Source of the DNA: Triparma columacea
Lineage: Eukaryota; Sar; Bolidophyceae; Parmales; Triparmaceae
DNA length: 24,151 nt
Assembly: GCA_030267965.1 (NCBI GenBank)
Contig: BRYA01000630.1
Span: forward strand, 1-24,151
Reading direction: 5' to 3'
The position numbers and the translations under genes are program-made. A model generated the notes under the pieces. The model was given only the letters and a program-made list of their open reading frames with translations, ran no database searches and was not told the DNA's origin. Shown here piece after piece: positions 1 to 10,093 of this stretch (position 1 is its first letter; each line of letters opens with the position of its first letter).

Positions 1-849
1 CCCTGCGCCTCAAGGTCAACCCCCCCCCCCCCCCCGCGCACGCCATCGATGTGTTCGTCTTGGTGTATATATGTATGGTTCGCCGGTTCTCTCCTTCATG
101 CTGCAATGAGAGAAGCGAAGAATGGGGGAGGATCTAAGCGATGAAGAACACAAAGACGGAAGAAGAAGGGATTAGTACAGGAGTAGCAGATTGACGTTAA
201 CCAGCCTACACTCGCATCGTTCTGACGACCAAAACTATGTCTCTGCAAGCAAAGACGTCCAATCCACTTCCCAAAGTAATCATGATGATGTTAGATCTCC
301 AAACGCAGCCATTTCAGCAACTCGCGTTGCTACAAGCACTAACTTCGCTCCTCCAACACATCGATTCTCGATCCTCGCCTTCCCTCTGCTGTCTCTCATC
401 ACGCAAGCTCCACCATCCAAATCCTGCCCTCCCCGGGAACCTCAATTCCGACTGTCTTACCTTTGCAGCACAGACGATATCCACTTCACCTGCGAGTGGT
501 GGGTTGTATTTGCCACTTTTACGACTGCTCCGCCCCTCCAACGCCTATATTCTTCAGTTGATCCTACCCTGCAACCTACCTGCTCAGTACTCGTCAAGTT
601 GTAGCCAGTTCTTCAAGGGTTTCAAAAAGTAACAACGACCTCGCGGGTGTGTATTTCCACTTATGGACGTAGTTCACCCACAATTTGCGTTGCGTGCTCC
701 TGAAGATCGTGGTAGTCGTCTGTTTGGGTACAGTTACTGATGATGATCTAACACAACAGTTTTTTGAGGTTTTTGCAGAGAGATTCATCAGATTCAGAGT
801 TGGTCTGCGGCTGAAGCCAAAGATCAACCCAGAAACTGAGTCTCTTGCC
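1..849. other. Left-edge region with no confidently supported gene
   Basis: There is a run of C at 20-35 and no reading frame with recognisable domains. Plus-strand frames at 191-604 and 237-632 are open but low in complexity and match no family I know. On the minus strand, the stretch around 525-457 reads as coding-like and ends in a good donor (CAAAG|GTAAGAC). Positions 120-101 on the minus strand look like the intron 3' end seen elsewhere here (CTTCGCTTCTCTCATTGCAG), with a TACTAAT branch-like site further upstream. A minus-strand gene running off the left edge is therefore possible but unproven. The last 200 bases before 850 are probably the upstream region or 5' UTR of the histidine phosphatase gene. 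Confidence 0.4.
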
Positions 850-1870
850 ATGCCTGCCGGTCAAGCTGAAGATCTAGTTGCCGCTGCGAAAGCGGCCGGT
901 ATAATGTCTTTTGTGTTTGTCCGCCATGCGGTAAGTTAGTTTCCAGCCCCCTTCCCCGACTCGGTCTTCCTAACCAACCCTTTGCCTTCCTCTTTCTCCC
1001 CTCCCCAAAGAATTCCTCAGGGCTACACGAGGGTGCTGCCAAGCGTGCGGAGAAGCCGCACGACTGGAAGTTTGACGACCAGATGAGAACGCTTACAAAG
1101 AAAGGGATGGAGCAGTGTGAGGCTTCATCAGCAGCTTATTTCAAAGCTTTGCCGCTGCGCGCCATTCTCTCAAGTCCGGCTCGTAGGGCCTCAGAGACTG
1201 CTATGAGGATGATGGCGAACTACGAAACTGAAGAGACCAAAGTTGAGTCGCTTTACCTCCGCATGGTGACATCGTCTCATCCTGCAGGCATGTCGCAAAT
1301 TTGCGAGGACCTTTTCGACTCCATGGGCTATGGGCCCCTCCGTAACTTCTTCACTGCCGAAGGTGGTGAGGAGGCCTTCCAGGCGTACGGAGATACTGTT
1401 TGCGGAGAGATGTCTGCGACGCTAGCAGGGCCTGGCTTCACGGAGGCGGGCGGAGGTGAGCAGGAGCGAGGGCGAGAGGCTAGAGAGGGCGGGAGCAGCA
1501 TGTCCCTCACCCAGCAGCATACCCTTGCACACACGTACCTCCCCACTAACAAACACACGTACGCCTCCCCACTAACAACCCTACCATCGTCGCTTCGCTC
1601 CTCACTGCAGCGGGCACTTGTGTTGCCCTGTTCGGTCACGCTGTTTTCCTCAACGCCATTGCCTTCAAGGTTGCTCAGGCCGCTGGTGCATCCGAAGATA
1701 TGAAAAATGTGCTACTTGACATGGATCTCGGGGAGGTGAGCAGTCATTTGGATATAGATTAGACGCAACTCACCCCCACCCCCCTCCCCCAGACTCAAGG
1801 AATCCTCATTGATCTCAGCAACGGGAACGTCGAAAAGAAGGTGGCTGCCCCCGACAAAGCCCTGACCTAA
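850..1870 (+). CDS. Histidine phosphatase superfamily protein (phosphoglycerate mutase-like), 4 exons
   Basis: Exons are 850-930, 1011-1455, 1611-1735 and 1793-1870. Joined they give 729 nt (242 aa) with consistent phases and GT-AG introns. The superfamily removes or transfers phosphate through a phospho-histidine. The N-terminal FVFVRHA (R25-H26) is the RHG-type motif with Ala for Gly. SSPARRASETA (about 81-91) carries the conserved arginine region. FGHAVF (H185) supplies the second catalytic histidine and is only reached by splicing exon 2 to exon 3. The length is ordinary for a single-domain member. The substrate cannot be told from sequence; no extra domain, signal peptide or membrane segment is evident. 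I chose the ATG at 850 because it lies just before the first beta strand; the frame is open upstream to 685, so a longer start is possible. The gene is convergent with the EF-hand gene at 1979. Confidence 0.85.
1456..1610 (+). repeat. Intron with duplicated branch-site unit and shared 3' end
   Basis: This 155-nt intron of the histidine phosphatase gene holds two adjacent near-copies of a unit reading roughly ACACGTAC-CTCCCCACTAACA (about 1534-1580). Each carries a CTAAC branch-site-like motif. The intron ends in CGCTTCGCTCCTCACTGCAG, a 3' end that recurs in other genes of the window. Confidence 0.6.
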
Positions 1871-1978
1871 TTTTGGAGTATGATAAGTAACACAAAGGAG
1901 TTTCATGAAACAAATGATGCCCCTTCACTTCTCCACCCCACCCCTCTCCACCCCTCCCCCCCCCTCGACTTACAAACC

Positions 1979-4900
1979 CTAAACACTCCAATCGTCCTCG
2001 TCGCTATCGTACCTCCCCTTCCTCCTCCTCCTCCTCCCTGAGCTCCTCCTTCCGCTCCCCTTCAAGGGGCTCCTTGAGATTCTCTTCCCGAACCCAAAGT
2101 CGTCGTCGCTATCGTCACCCCCATCCTCGTCGAAGCCTTCCTTCCCTTGGCCAACCTTGAGAACGCTACGGATCCACTTTGGCGTGGTCACCCCGTGGTT
2201 GTCAAGGTAACTGACCGCCTCCCTCCCAACCTTTCTGCTCTCCTTCATGTCCATTGTGAAAGTTCTATCCTTGTTGTTGCTGCTGTGGTCGATCCACATG
2301 CTCCCGCTTCCCCCGTCGCCCGCTCCCCCCTCCCAGCCGTCGTCCCTGCCATAGTCGCCCCCCTTCCTTCCCATGCTCCTGTACATTTCCCTGAACTCTG
2401 AACCTTGAGAGGAGGGTAGTGAGGAGCGAAAGATGTTAGAGTGGGCAAATTGAAGTTTCACCGACGCTTTCCTTGCCTCGCTTCGCTCGCCCTCCTTGCG
2501 TCGCTTCGCTCGCCCTCCTTGCCTCCCTCACTCCCCTCCCCGCCTCACCTCCAACTCCCCTCTTGGGTGTTCCTCCGGCCCTGTCCGCTGCGCCGCTGAC
2601 CCCGTCCCCGCCCCTATCGTACCAGACGTCCATGCCGTCGTACCCATCACCCATCACGGGTCCCTCCATCTCGTCAAGGGGCAAGTTGACCCCGCTCGCG
2701 TTCACGAACGTGATGAACTCCTGCCAGCTCACCAGGTCACCGTTGCCCTGGTGTGCGAACCTTCCCATGAGCGCCTCGAGCTGGTTCTCAGTGATGGGGA
2801 GCTGCAGCTGACGGCTGCACTCCCTGAAGTCCCTCCTCGACACAAAGCCTGTCCTGCCAATGTCGTAGACGTCAAAGGTGGCCGTGGCGCTGACGCCCAT
2901 CCGCCTGAGTTCCGCAAACTTGCTCGCCAATTTGTTTGATACTATCTCCATTTCCCTTGCATCGATGCTGACAAACCTGCAGAAGTCTAGGTAGTCGATT
3001 GTGTCATTCCCGTGTCTGTCGAACCTCCTGTTGATGATTCCAACCTCAACGGGGATCAGCTGGACTCCCAAGTGCTCCAGCACCATGAGGAAGCTCTTGA
3101 GGCTGATATACCCCTTCCTGTCGGGGTCGCTAGCCTCGAACTGCCTGTGGAGACTAACGGAGGGTCCCCACTGGCTGACCCTCTGCCTCATTGCGTTCCT
3201 GAGCTTCAGCGCAACGTCCTGCAGCATGTAGTCTCCGGAAGCCCCTCCCCCCCCGGCTGCTGCGCTACCACCGAGAGTCATTGATGGGTTGAAGGGGGTG
3301 TTCCAGGGAGTGGATCCTGCGCGCGGTAAGGGGGTGGGTGAAGGACGTTAGATGTGAGGGTGATGTTTCTCCATTCCAGCCCTCTCAGCGACTAGCTTCG
3401 CTCCCCGCACTCTCACCTGGTGGCGGCCAAGTCTGACCGAGCTCCGCCGCTCCTCCCCTCCATGGGGTCCCTCCCAAACCTCCCCCCCCACCCATGCTCA
3501 TTCCCAACGCGCCCCTACCGACGGTTCCCCAAGGGGTCATGGTTCCCCCCGCGATTGCCGAGAACGGGGTCGCCGTGGCTCCATAACCGACACCGCCGCC
3601 GACCCTGGGGGTCGTCTGCAGAAGCAACTGGTAGAGGTCGTTGTAATCAATCATACCGTCGCCACTACTCTTGAGCTTCTTTGAGACCGCACTGACCTCC
3701 TCGTCGTTCAGGTAGCACCCGATACTCCTGAACGCGCCCACCATGCCGTCCTTGGTAACGACCCCGCTTCCACTGGGATCGTACCTGGAGAAAATCATTG
3801 CGTAGGTTCCGCCGCCGTTCCTCACGCTGTTGTTGACAGCCTCCTGCATCTTGGCGAGAGCTCCCTCCGCGGTTAGTCTTCCACCTTCCCCCCCCTTTCC
3901 GTCGACGACCCTTTCAATGAAGGTCTCGTAGTCGACCTTTCCCCTCGTTCCGCTTTCGAGGCCCTTGATGAGGCAGTCTTTCTCCCTCCTGCTCAAGTTG
4001 TTTCCGATCTTGCTCTTCTTCAGGAAACTCTGGAAAGCCTTACTGCTGACGGTCCCCTTGCCAGCCTTGTCGACGTTCTCAAACCAGGTCCTAACCTTCC
4101 TCCTGTTCCTCTTGGTCAAGTCCATGTCCTCGAACTCCTCCGTGCACCTGTCGAGGGCCAACTGGAAGTCACTGTCCATAACGTCGTCGTCGTTGAACCC
4201 GTCCGTCTCCCTAGAGCCAAGGTATGCGCTGCTCCCGCTCAAGAGCATGTCCCCGGACGTCTTGACAAAGTGCCTGAAGTCGCTCAAGTTGATGCTCCTC
4301 TCCCCTCCATCCCCTCCACACTCCCTGTTCAGGGCCGAAAAGAACATCTTTGTCTCCCTCTCGGTCAGGTCGCCCTCGGTCTCGTTTACGAGTTTCTCCA
4401 TTCCCTTCTTGAAGTCCGACCTCCTAAGGGACCCGTCGTTGCGAGACACCCGGCCCAGTACCTTGTCCATTTTCTTGGTGACCTCCTTGAGGTCCTCGGC
4501 AAGGGTCCTGACCTTCTCGTCCAACTTCTTGCTCCCCGTGACGCTTCCTCCTCCGCCTGCGTGGTTCCTTTCCCAGTTAGCCTGCCCGATGGCCTGGGCG
4601 AGGCCGTTGAAGTCAACATTTCCGCCCCTGTCGAGGAAGAACTTGAGCCCAGGACTGCTACTGTTGACCTGCTTACGGTACCCCAATCCCTTCAAGCCAA
4701 GGTTGATCTCCTCCGGCCTGAGGAGCCCGTTGCTGAACACGTCCATCTTCCTGAAGTCGAGCCTCACCATCTGCTCGAGGCCGCTCCCGAGATCCCTGTG
4801 TTTGGCCCCGAGCACCTTAGCAATGTCGCGGACGAGCATGTCGGATTCTTTGCTGCCGGTGATGCTCTTTAAAGATCCGCCCCTCTCCCTCCTGAGAGGC

Positions 4901-5597
4901 GAAGATATGAAGTCGTCGTCTCCGTCGTCTTCGTCCTCTTCGTCCCTCCTCTTCTTTCTTCCCGTCTTTCTCCTTGGCGAGCTCCTTCCGTAGAAGTCGT
5001 CGTCGTCGTCCTTGTCAGACGCGTCCTCATCGGAGATGTCCTCGTCGTCTTCGTCGTCTTCGTCCTCCTCATCTTCATCGCTGAAGTCGAAGTCGTCCTC
5101 CTCCTCCTCGTCGGAGTCCCTAGCACTCCTTCCCCTATTCTTTTTCTTTGGACTGGCACTCCTCTTGGTCGACTTCTTGTTCTTCTTATTCTTCTTCTTG
5201 ACCTTCTTCTTCTCCGTCCTCGTGACGACCTCCGTCTCCTTCTCCATGCTCCAGGTATCCCCGTTGCAGAAGGCCTCGATCTGCTTCGCCCCGACCAAGT
5301 TGGTGTTCTTGGGGTCAAAGCGCTCCAAAACAACGCCGAACTCGTCGTCGTTGAGGGCCTCCATCTCCCCAAGCTCGTTCAACCATCCAGAGAAATCGTT
5401 CTCAATGTCCATGAGACTACCGCTCTCCCTGTCTTCCTGGATGGAGTTCAAGGCCAGCTCAAAGTCAAATTTTCCCTTGCTCCCCTCCACCTCGCTGACC
5501 TCCTTGAAGTAATCACAAAGCTCCATGCAGATGTCAAAAACTTTGTCGTCCTTCTCGACCTCCTCCTCGACCTCGACCTCGATCCATTCGTACTCAT

Positions 5598-5640
<43 letters not shown>

Positions 5641-8589
5641 CTCTTCAAAGTAACTCCTGCCCCTACTCCTCTTCTTCTGGGTGAGCAATTCAGAATAGAC
5701 TGTGCCCTCGTCCTCGTCCTCAAAGAGCTTGACCAAATCTGCGACGTCGTCGCCTGTGCATTCGGCCCTCAGTCCAATGATGAAGAGGCGGGGATCAACC
5801 ATGAAAAACCTCACATCGACGGCGCCCAAGTACTGGGAGATGCTGACAAGCTCTCCGTCGGTAGGCTGCCCAGCCCTTTCCCTGTAGTTGAAGAAGGTGC
5901 CGAGCCCATTAGCGAGCACCTCAAAGGTGACCAGACCGACATCGTCGGGTCCAATGGCAGTGACGATCCTGTTCATGTACCTCCTGAGCTTGTTCTCCTT
6001 GAGCTTGGGCGACATGAGTTCTGCCATGAGAGCGTCCTTGTTCTTGCCCATAATGCCAATGAGCTCTCCAATTGGGCGGGGTTTGGGCTCGGTGGCGAAT
6101 TCGTGGAATTCGTCGCTGGAAACTCTGCCGTCGCCGTCTGGGGCGACCCTCATGATGAGCATCCTGGACTCGGGCTGAGACAGTCGGAAGCCCAGCCTCT
6201 CAACGGCCTGGGCGACGTCCTCGAGGTCCAGGTAACCGGGGAAAGGGGATCCCCCCACGCCCCTCTTGTGCTTCCTCTCGAGGTCAAGCCAGGCTGACTC
6301 ACTGTCGATCCCGTCCTTACTCCCCTTCTTGCGGAGCTCTCTCTGGCACTGAAGGATGTAGTCCCTGAGGGCCTGCGTGGCGTCGCAAACTCTGATGCAC
6401 TGGCGCTTGACAGTGTCGTCCATTCCAAGAACGACTGACTCGAACTCCTCCTTGCCGATCATTCCGTCGCCATCGGGGTCAAAGACCCTGCGGAGCCTCA
6501 TGAGCTCGGGCTCGGTGAGGAAGATACCCACCATCTGGACCATCAGTTTGAACTCATCAATGTCCAAGATCCCGTCGCCGTCGCTGTCCAACCTCTTGAA
6601 GCGCTGGCGAATTGCCTTCAGGACCTTCTTCTTGGAGGCGCCCTTGGTGGCCCCGAAGAAGTCCCTAATTTTGAGGGCAACTTCGTCGAGCTGGTCATCG
6701 TTGAGCTGGACGAAGGAGAGGAACTCCTCCCTACTCATTCTGCCGTTTCCGTTGCTGTCGATTCTGTGCATGAGGTGCTTAGTGTCTGCGGCAACAATGT
6801 TCAAGCCGACCTCCTTGAGGAGGGCCCCGAACTGGGCTACAGTCAACGTCCCGATAACCTTCGCCAGGGCCGATTTGGACGTGGCGTGGCGGTTAAAGAG
6901 GACCGCAAAATCGGTTGGTCCGCCCCTTGGGGAGAAATTCAGGTCGGCGGGACTAACGAATTGCCTGATTGCCCTACGAAGTGCGGCGAGCAAAGCGAGG
7001 CGCGAAAATGTGTTGTGTTAGTGGTCCCGTTAGTGGTCCCGTTAGCGGTCCCGTTAGTGGTCCCATTAGCGGTCCCGTTAGTGGTCCCGTTAGCGGTCCC
7101 GTTTAGTGGTCCCGTTCGTGGCCCGAATTCCAAAACATCATCGTCACTACTTGGCGATACTACTCCAATCCTTCCCTCGCCGATTCTCACCTTCTCGCCC
7201 TCTGTTCAAGCTCGTAGTTCCTCTCCTCGTCGGGAACACCGTACCTCCAGTCCTTCTCAGCGGACCTCGGAGTAATGGGGCGGAACCACATGAAGACGTT
7301 GGCGGCGAAGAGCGAGCGGGCGTTGAGGTCCCCAGGCACGAGGATAAATCCCCTTCCGGGGGGCTTGTGAACGTGGTTGTCCAGGTCCTTTTTATTTCCC
7401 TTGGTGACGGCGATGTCAACGATGGCGTCCTTCTCCTCTTCCTCAGGAGTGAAGGCTCTGCGGACCCAGAGATACTGGTTCTTTCCAGAAAAAGTGCCCT
7501 TGTTGGTGGATTTATTGAGGCAGGTGTAACCGGCAATGACAAGGGCTGAGTCAATGAGCTTGTCTGACAGTATGATGTCGACCAGGGGTTTCAGACGGAC
7601 CCCGCTGCCGCCCTGGGAGCGACGGCGGTACCACAGGAAGATGGAGGAGGAGAACATACCGCCCTCGTTCAGGTTCGCGGGCACTGCAGGGGAGGAAGGG
7701 TAAGTTCAGGACAAGAGGAGGGGGGAAGGGGGGGAGGGGGCAGAATTTTTAGGGGAGGCGCCGAAGGCCGCACAAAACTCACCATCGCCCGCAGTCAAAA
7801 CCCTCTCGTAACCATCCTTCTGAAGCCTGGCCTCCTCAAGGTCCGAAGTTGAGAGCTGAACGTCGACTATAGGGGATGCGCCCCATACCCCTTTGTCGAT
7901 TGCCTCGTCGTCGTCGTCCTCCATGTCCTCGATGTTGAGCTGTTTCATCATTTTCTTGTCTCCCAGGGAAATGTACTGCAGAATGTCTCTGTAGTTGATG
8001 GACCCGACTCCTGATGGAAGGGGGGGGGGGGGGGGAGGGGGGGGGTCAGGATGATCCGGCATTTGGATCCGATGGAACCCACCAAACTGCTACCCCTCAC
8101 CTCCTGCCGACTTGTCAATCGAGGCAAACACTTTTTTCAACTCGCCCTTTGAAATACCCACGCGGCCCAAGGCTTTAAATTTCTTTAAGACGAGCAAAAA
8201 ATCGTCACGATCTATGGACGTCGGGTCGGTAAACTCGTCCTGAGATTGAAAGAAATGGGGTTAGATGATGGGTTCGGTTTCAACTGCTAGACCTATGACC
8301 AATGAGGGTTGAGAGGTAACGCGGCGGAGCTGACGGTGCAGGATGTGGTGAAAGACTCAACACACCGACCTACCTTCAGGAAAGACTTGATCTCCGTAAC
8401 CTGCACAGTCTTAACACCCAATTGTTTGGCAATGTGGGCCGAGAGCCCTTTACTGAAGTTCCTGGGAAGCCCACTGACTCCCAGGTCGTCGTCGTACATG
8501 GAGTCAGCATATTGGTCGTCTTCCTCAACGTGCCTGCCGATCCTCTTCTTCTTCGCAGAGGAAGAGAGGCGCTTGGGGGAACGGCTCAT
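1979..8589 (-). CDS. Large multi-EF-hand protein with three N-terminal MABP repeats, 7 exons
   Basis: Minus-strand exons are 8589-8374, 8239-8101, 8010-7783, 7683-7191, 6973-3417, 3316-2549 and 2403-1979 (the last acceptor could be 2397). They sum to 5,826 nt (1,941 aa) with every phase matching. The ATG at 8589 is the first in frame. Residues about 165-216, 226-272 and 284-338 are three related repeats (I/V-V-D-V/I, then GY/GF, DLN or NLNEG, then FLWYRR, YLWVRR, FMWFRP), the pattern of the MABP beta-prism fold associated with membrane binding. About 14 EF-hand-like loops follow, mostly paired: canonical loops start at D431, D488 and D524, and another group near 1608 onward. Linkers include poly-Asp near 804-820 and alternating Lys-rich and acidic blocks near 940-1020; the end is Arg-rich then acidic. 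I infer a calcium-binding, possibly membrane-associated scaffold; partner unknown. The start faces the esterase gene across 233 bp. Confidence 0.82.
5595..5643 (-). repeat. GAC/GAT repeat encoding a poly-aspartate run
   Basis: On the coding strand a 9-nt unit (GACGACGAT) repeats about five times within exon 5 of the EF-hand gene. It encodes an uninterrupted Asp run around residues 804-820. It lies in a disordered acidic linker between EF-hand groups, and copy-number variation would keep the frame. Confidence 0.85.
6974..7190 (-). other. Intron 4 of the EF-hand gene, containing a branch-site repeat array
   Basis: The donor is GAAG|GTGAGAAT at 7191/7190 and the acceptor CTTCGTAG|G at 6974/6973. 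The codon is split AG|G (Arg), keeping the frame from the third MABP repeat into the first canonical EF-hands. Nearly half of the intron is the 12-nt repeat listed separately. The 3' end CTCGCTTTGCTCGCC...CGTAG resembles other intron ends in the window. Confidence 0.8.
7017..7113 (-). repeat. 12-nt tandem repeat (GGGACC[A/G]CTAAC), 8 copies, inside an intron
   Basis: On the coding (minus) strand eight head-to-tail copies read GGGACCACTAAC or GGGACCGCTAAC; one has CTAAT and one a 1-nt insertion. All but those two variant units contain CTAAC, the core of a spliceosomal branch site. The array ends about 43 nt before the acceptor AG, so the last copies are at a plausible branch-point distance. 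Confidence 0.95.
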
Positions 8590-8822
8590 CGCTGGTGTTT
8601 TAGAGAAAAAACGTTTTCTTCCCAAATTGAAAAGTCCCAAGTGAAAATCAAAAAAGAACTCTAATTCAAGGGTGCTTAAATGTTTTTTTTCTTTTCGGAG
8701 AACTGTATTGACCGGGTGCTCGATTCAGAAATTTTCCACGCCGAACGAACCGCATTCAAAATTTTCGAACAATACCCATCGGCCTGTCCATTTTCTCAGA
8801 CCATCCTCAAATAGGGTCTTCT
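8590..8822. promoter_or_regulatory. Shared upstream region of a divergent gene pair
   Basis: Only 233 bp separate the ATG of the EF-hand gene (minus, 8589) from the ATG of the secreted esterase gene (plus, 8823). The region is more AT-rich than its flanks, with T- and A-runs (for example 8680-8695) and two similar AAATTTTC blocks near 8731 and 8758. It must hold both 5' UTRs and core promoters; I recognise no defined TATA box or initiator. Confidence 0.5.
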
Positions 8823-9903
8823 ATGATGTCTACCTCGTTCAGCGTTTGCTTTTCCTTGTTTTTAATTGTAATTGTAACAGCTGTCGCCCAGCAGTGCGAT
8901 GATTACGCTGGGACTCCTTCAGGTAGTTTCAATATATCCCTTTCGGATGGGCGAATCTTTCAGTTGTTTACTCCTTGGCAGGAGTTCGAGTGTGAAGGTT
9001 ATTGTACGGGACCTCCGAGGGATCTCCGTCCTCTTGTGATAGATTGGGTGAGAATGCGCAAAAATCAGTTAGAAATGGCCGGTCCCGCCCCAAACACAAC
9101 TGTCCTAACCCATTACATTGTCACGCAATCCTTTCCATGATTCGCTTCGCTCATCGCAGCATGGATGTAACGCACACGTCCCAGTTGCCGCCTACCAGGA
9201 GCAAGTTTCAAGAATCGAGCAGGCTGCTAGTGACTTTGGTTGGTACGCTATCACCCCTGTGGGGAGCAAGGAGGAACTGATTGCAGAGTACGGGTGGAAC
9301 ACCTTGGGAATAAAGTGCGGGAAGTTTGGGGTCGATGACTTCAAGTTTGCTGATGATATCATAGAATGGGCCTCGAAGAACCTCTGCGTAGACCTCGATC
9401 GCGTGTACTCCACCGGCTTTTCTACTGGAGCTTTCCACTCTTATTCGCTGGCGTGTCGGAAACCTTCAACATTTGCAGGCATAGCACCCATTGCTGGGAG
9501 CCTTGGGAGACTGCACTACTCTGAGTGTGAATCCGGGGACCCTGTATCAGTCTTGTCTTTCCACTCCAAGGACGACAAGACAGTTCCCTACGATGGCAAC
9601 CTCGAGTGGGAGTCTCAGGAGTCTGTCACCAAGATGTGGGAGAAGCGCAACGGCTGCGTCGGAAATGAGACCTCGACGGTGACCTTCCAGTCAGAGACAA
9701 CCACCTGTTTAAGAAAGGAGTGCCCTGGGGCCGCCGTTGAGGACTGCACACTTACAGGATTGGATCACTGTTGGGTAGGGGGGAGAAGCGGTGGCTTCCA
9801 GACCCCTGGAAGCTGCGTCAAGCAGGAAGGCGATGTTGACGCAACGAGGCACATGTTTCAAACCTGGGAGATGGAGGCGAGGGAAAAGGGACAGGGGCGC
9901 TGA
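8823..9903 (+). CDS. Secreted PHB-depolymerase/feruloyl-esterase-like alpha/beta hydrolase, 2 exons
   Basis: Exons are 8823-9047 and 9160-9903, giving 322 aa; the intron (phase 0) restores the motif LVIDWHGCN across the junction. Residues 1-22 are a signal peptide (short N-region, hydrophobic SLFLIVIVTAVA, then QQC), so secretion is expected. The fold is the alpha/beta hydrolase of the LpqC/esterase-PHB (CE1-like) group. H76-G-C is the oxyanion-hole strand, G161-F-S163-T-G165 the nucleophile elbow, D213 or D214 in HSKDDKTVPYDG the acid, and H278 in GLDHCW the catalytic histidine. Many cysteines suggest disulfides. Such enzymes cleave ester bonds in polyhydroxyalkanoates or feruloylated polysaccharides; the substrate here cannot be decided. 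ATGs at 8823 and 8826 are both possible starts. The gene is convergent with the RING gene at 10094. Confidence 0.85.
9048..9159 (+). other. Intron of the esterase gene with the recurrent 3' end
   Basis: This 112-nt intron (GTGAGAATG...GCAG) has a CCTAACCC branch-like site and ends TTCGCTTCGCTCATCGCAG at 9141-9159, the clearest copy of the motif shared by introns in other genes. Splicing is required to form the HGCN oxyanion motif, which supports the boundaries. Confidence 0.85.
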
Positions 9904-10093
9904 ACTGGAAATGTTGTAGATGGAAGTGCCGTTTTATTTATGCAAATGTCTCAAGCCTACGTCTATTCTATGCCTCGTCATCGTGTAAGCTCAATCTTTA
10001 TCCATCACCCACCCGTCAATCGTCCGTGTGTGCGTATCATCTATCTATTCGCGTGCGCAATACGTAGTGTATACCCAATACCCCCCTGTCCCC

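Noticed and set aside
191..632. Two overlapping plus-strand frames near the left edge (191-604 and 237-632)
   Set aside because: No recognisable motif, biased Ser/Leu/Pro composition, and overlapping alternatives. Too weak to call a gene.
2404..3316. Independent small EF-hand gene starting at ATG 3281
   Set aside because: Splicing 3417 to 3316 keeps frame and continues the Gly/TPW-rich linker into this exon, so it is the C-terminal part of the large EF-hand gene.
3965..4993. Long plus-strand reading frame opposite the EF-hand gene
   Set aside because: Ser/Leu-rich antisense shadow of exon 5, with low-complexity runs mirroring its Asp/Lys tracts and no domain.
7017..7113. Possible CRISPR-like array
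   Set aside because: The units are directly adjacent 12-mers with no spacers, inside a eukaryotic intron; it is a minisatellite.
8590..8640. Upstream extension of the EF-hand protein from position 8640
   Set aside because: The upstream codon is TTG, not ATG; the first ATG in frame is at 8589.
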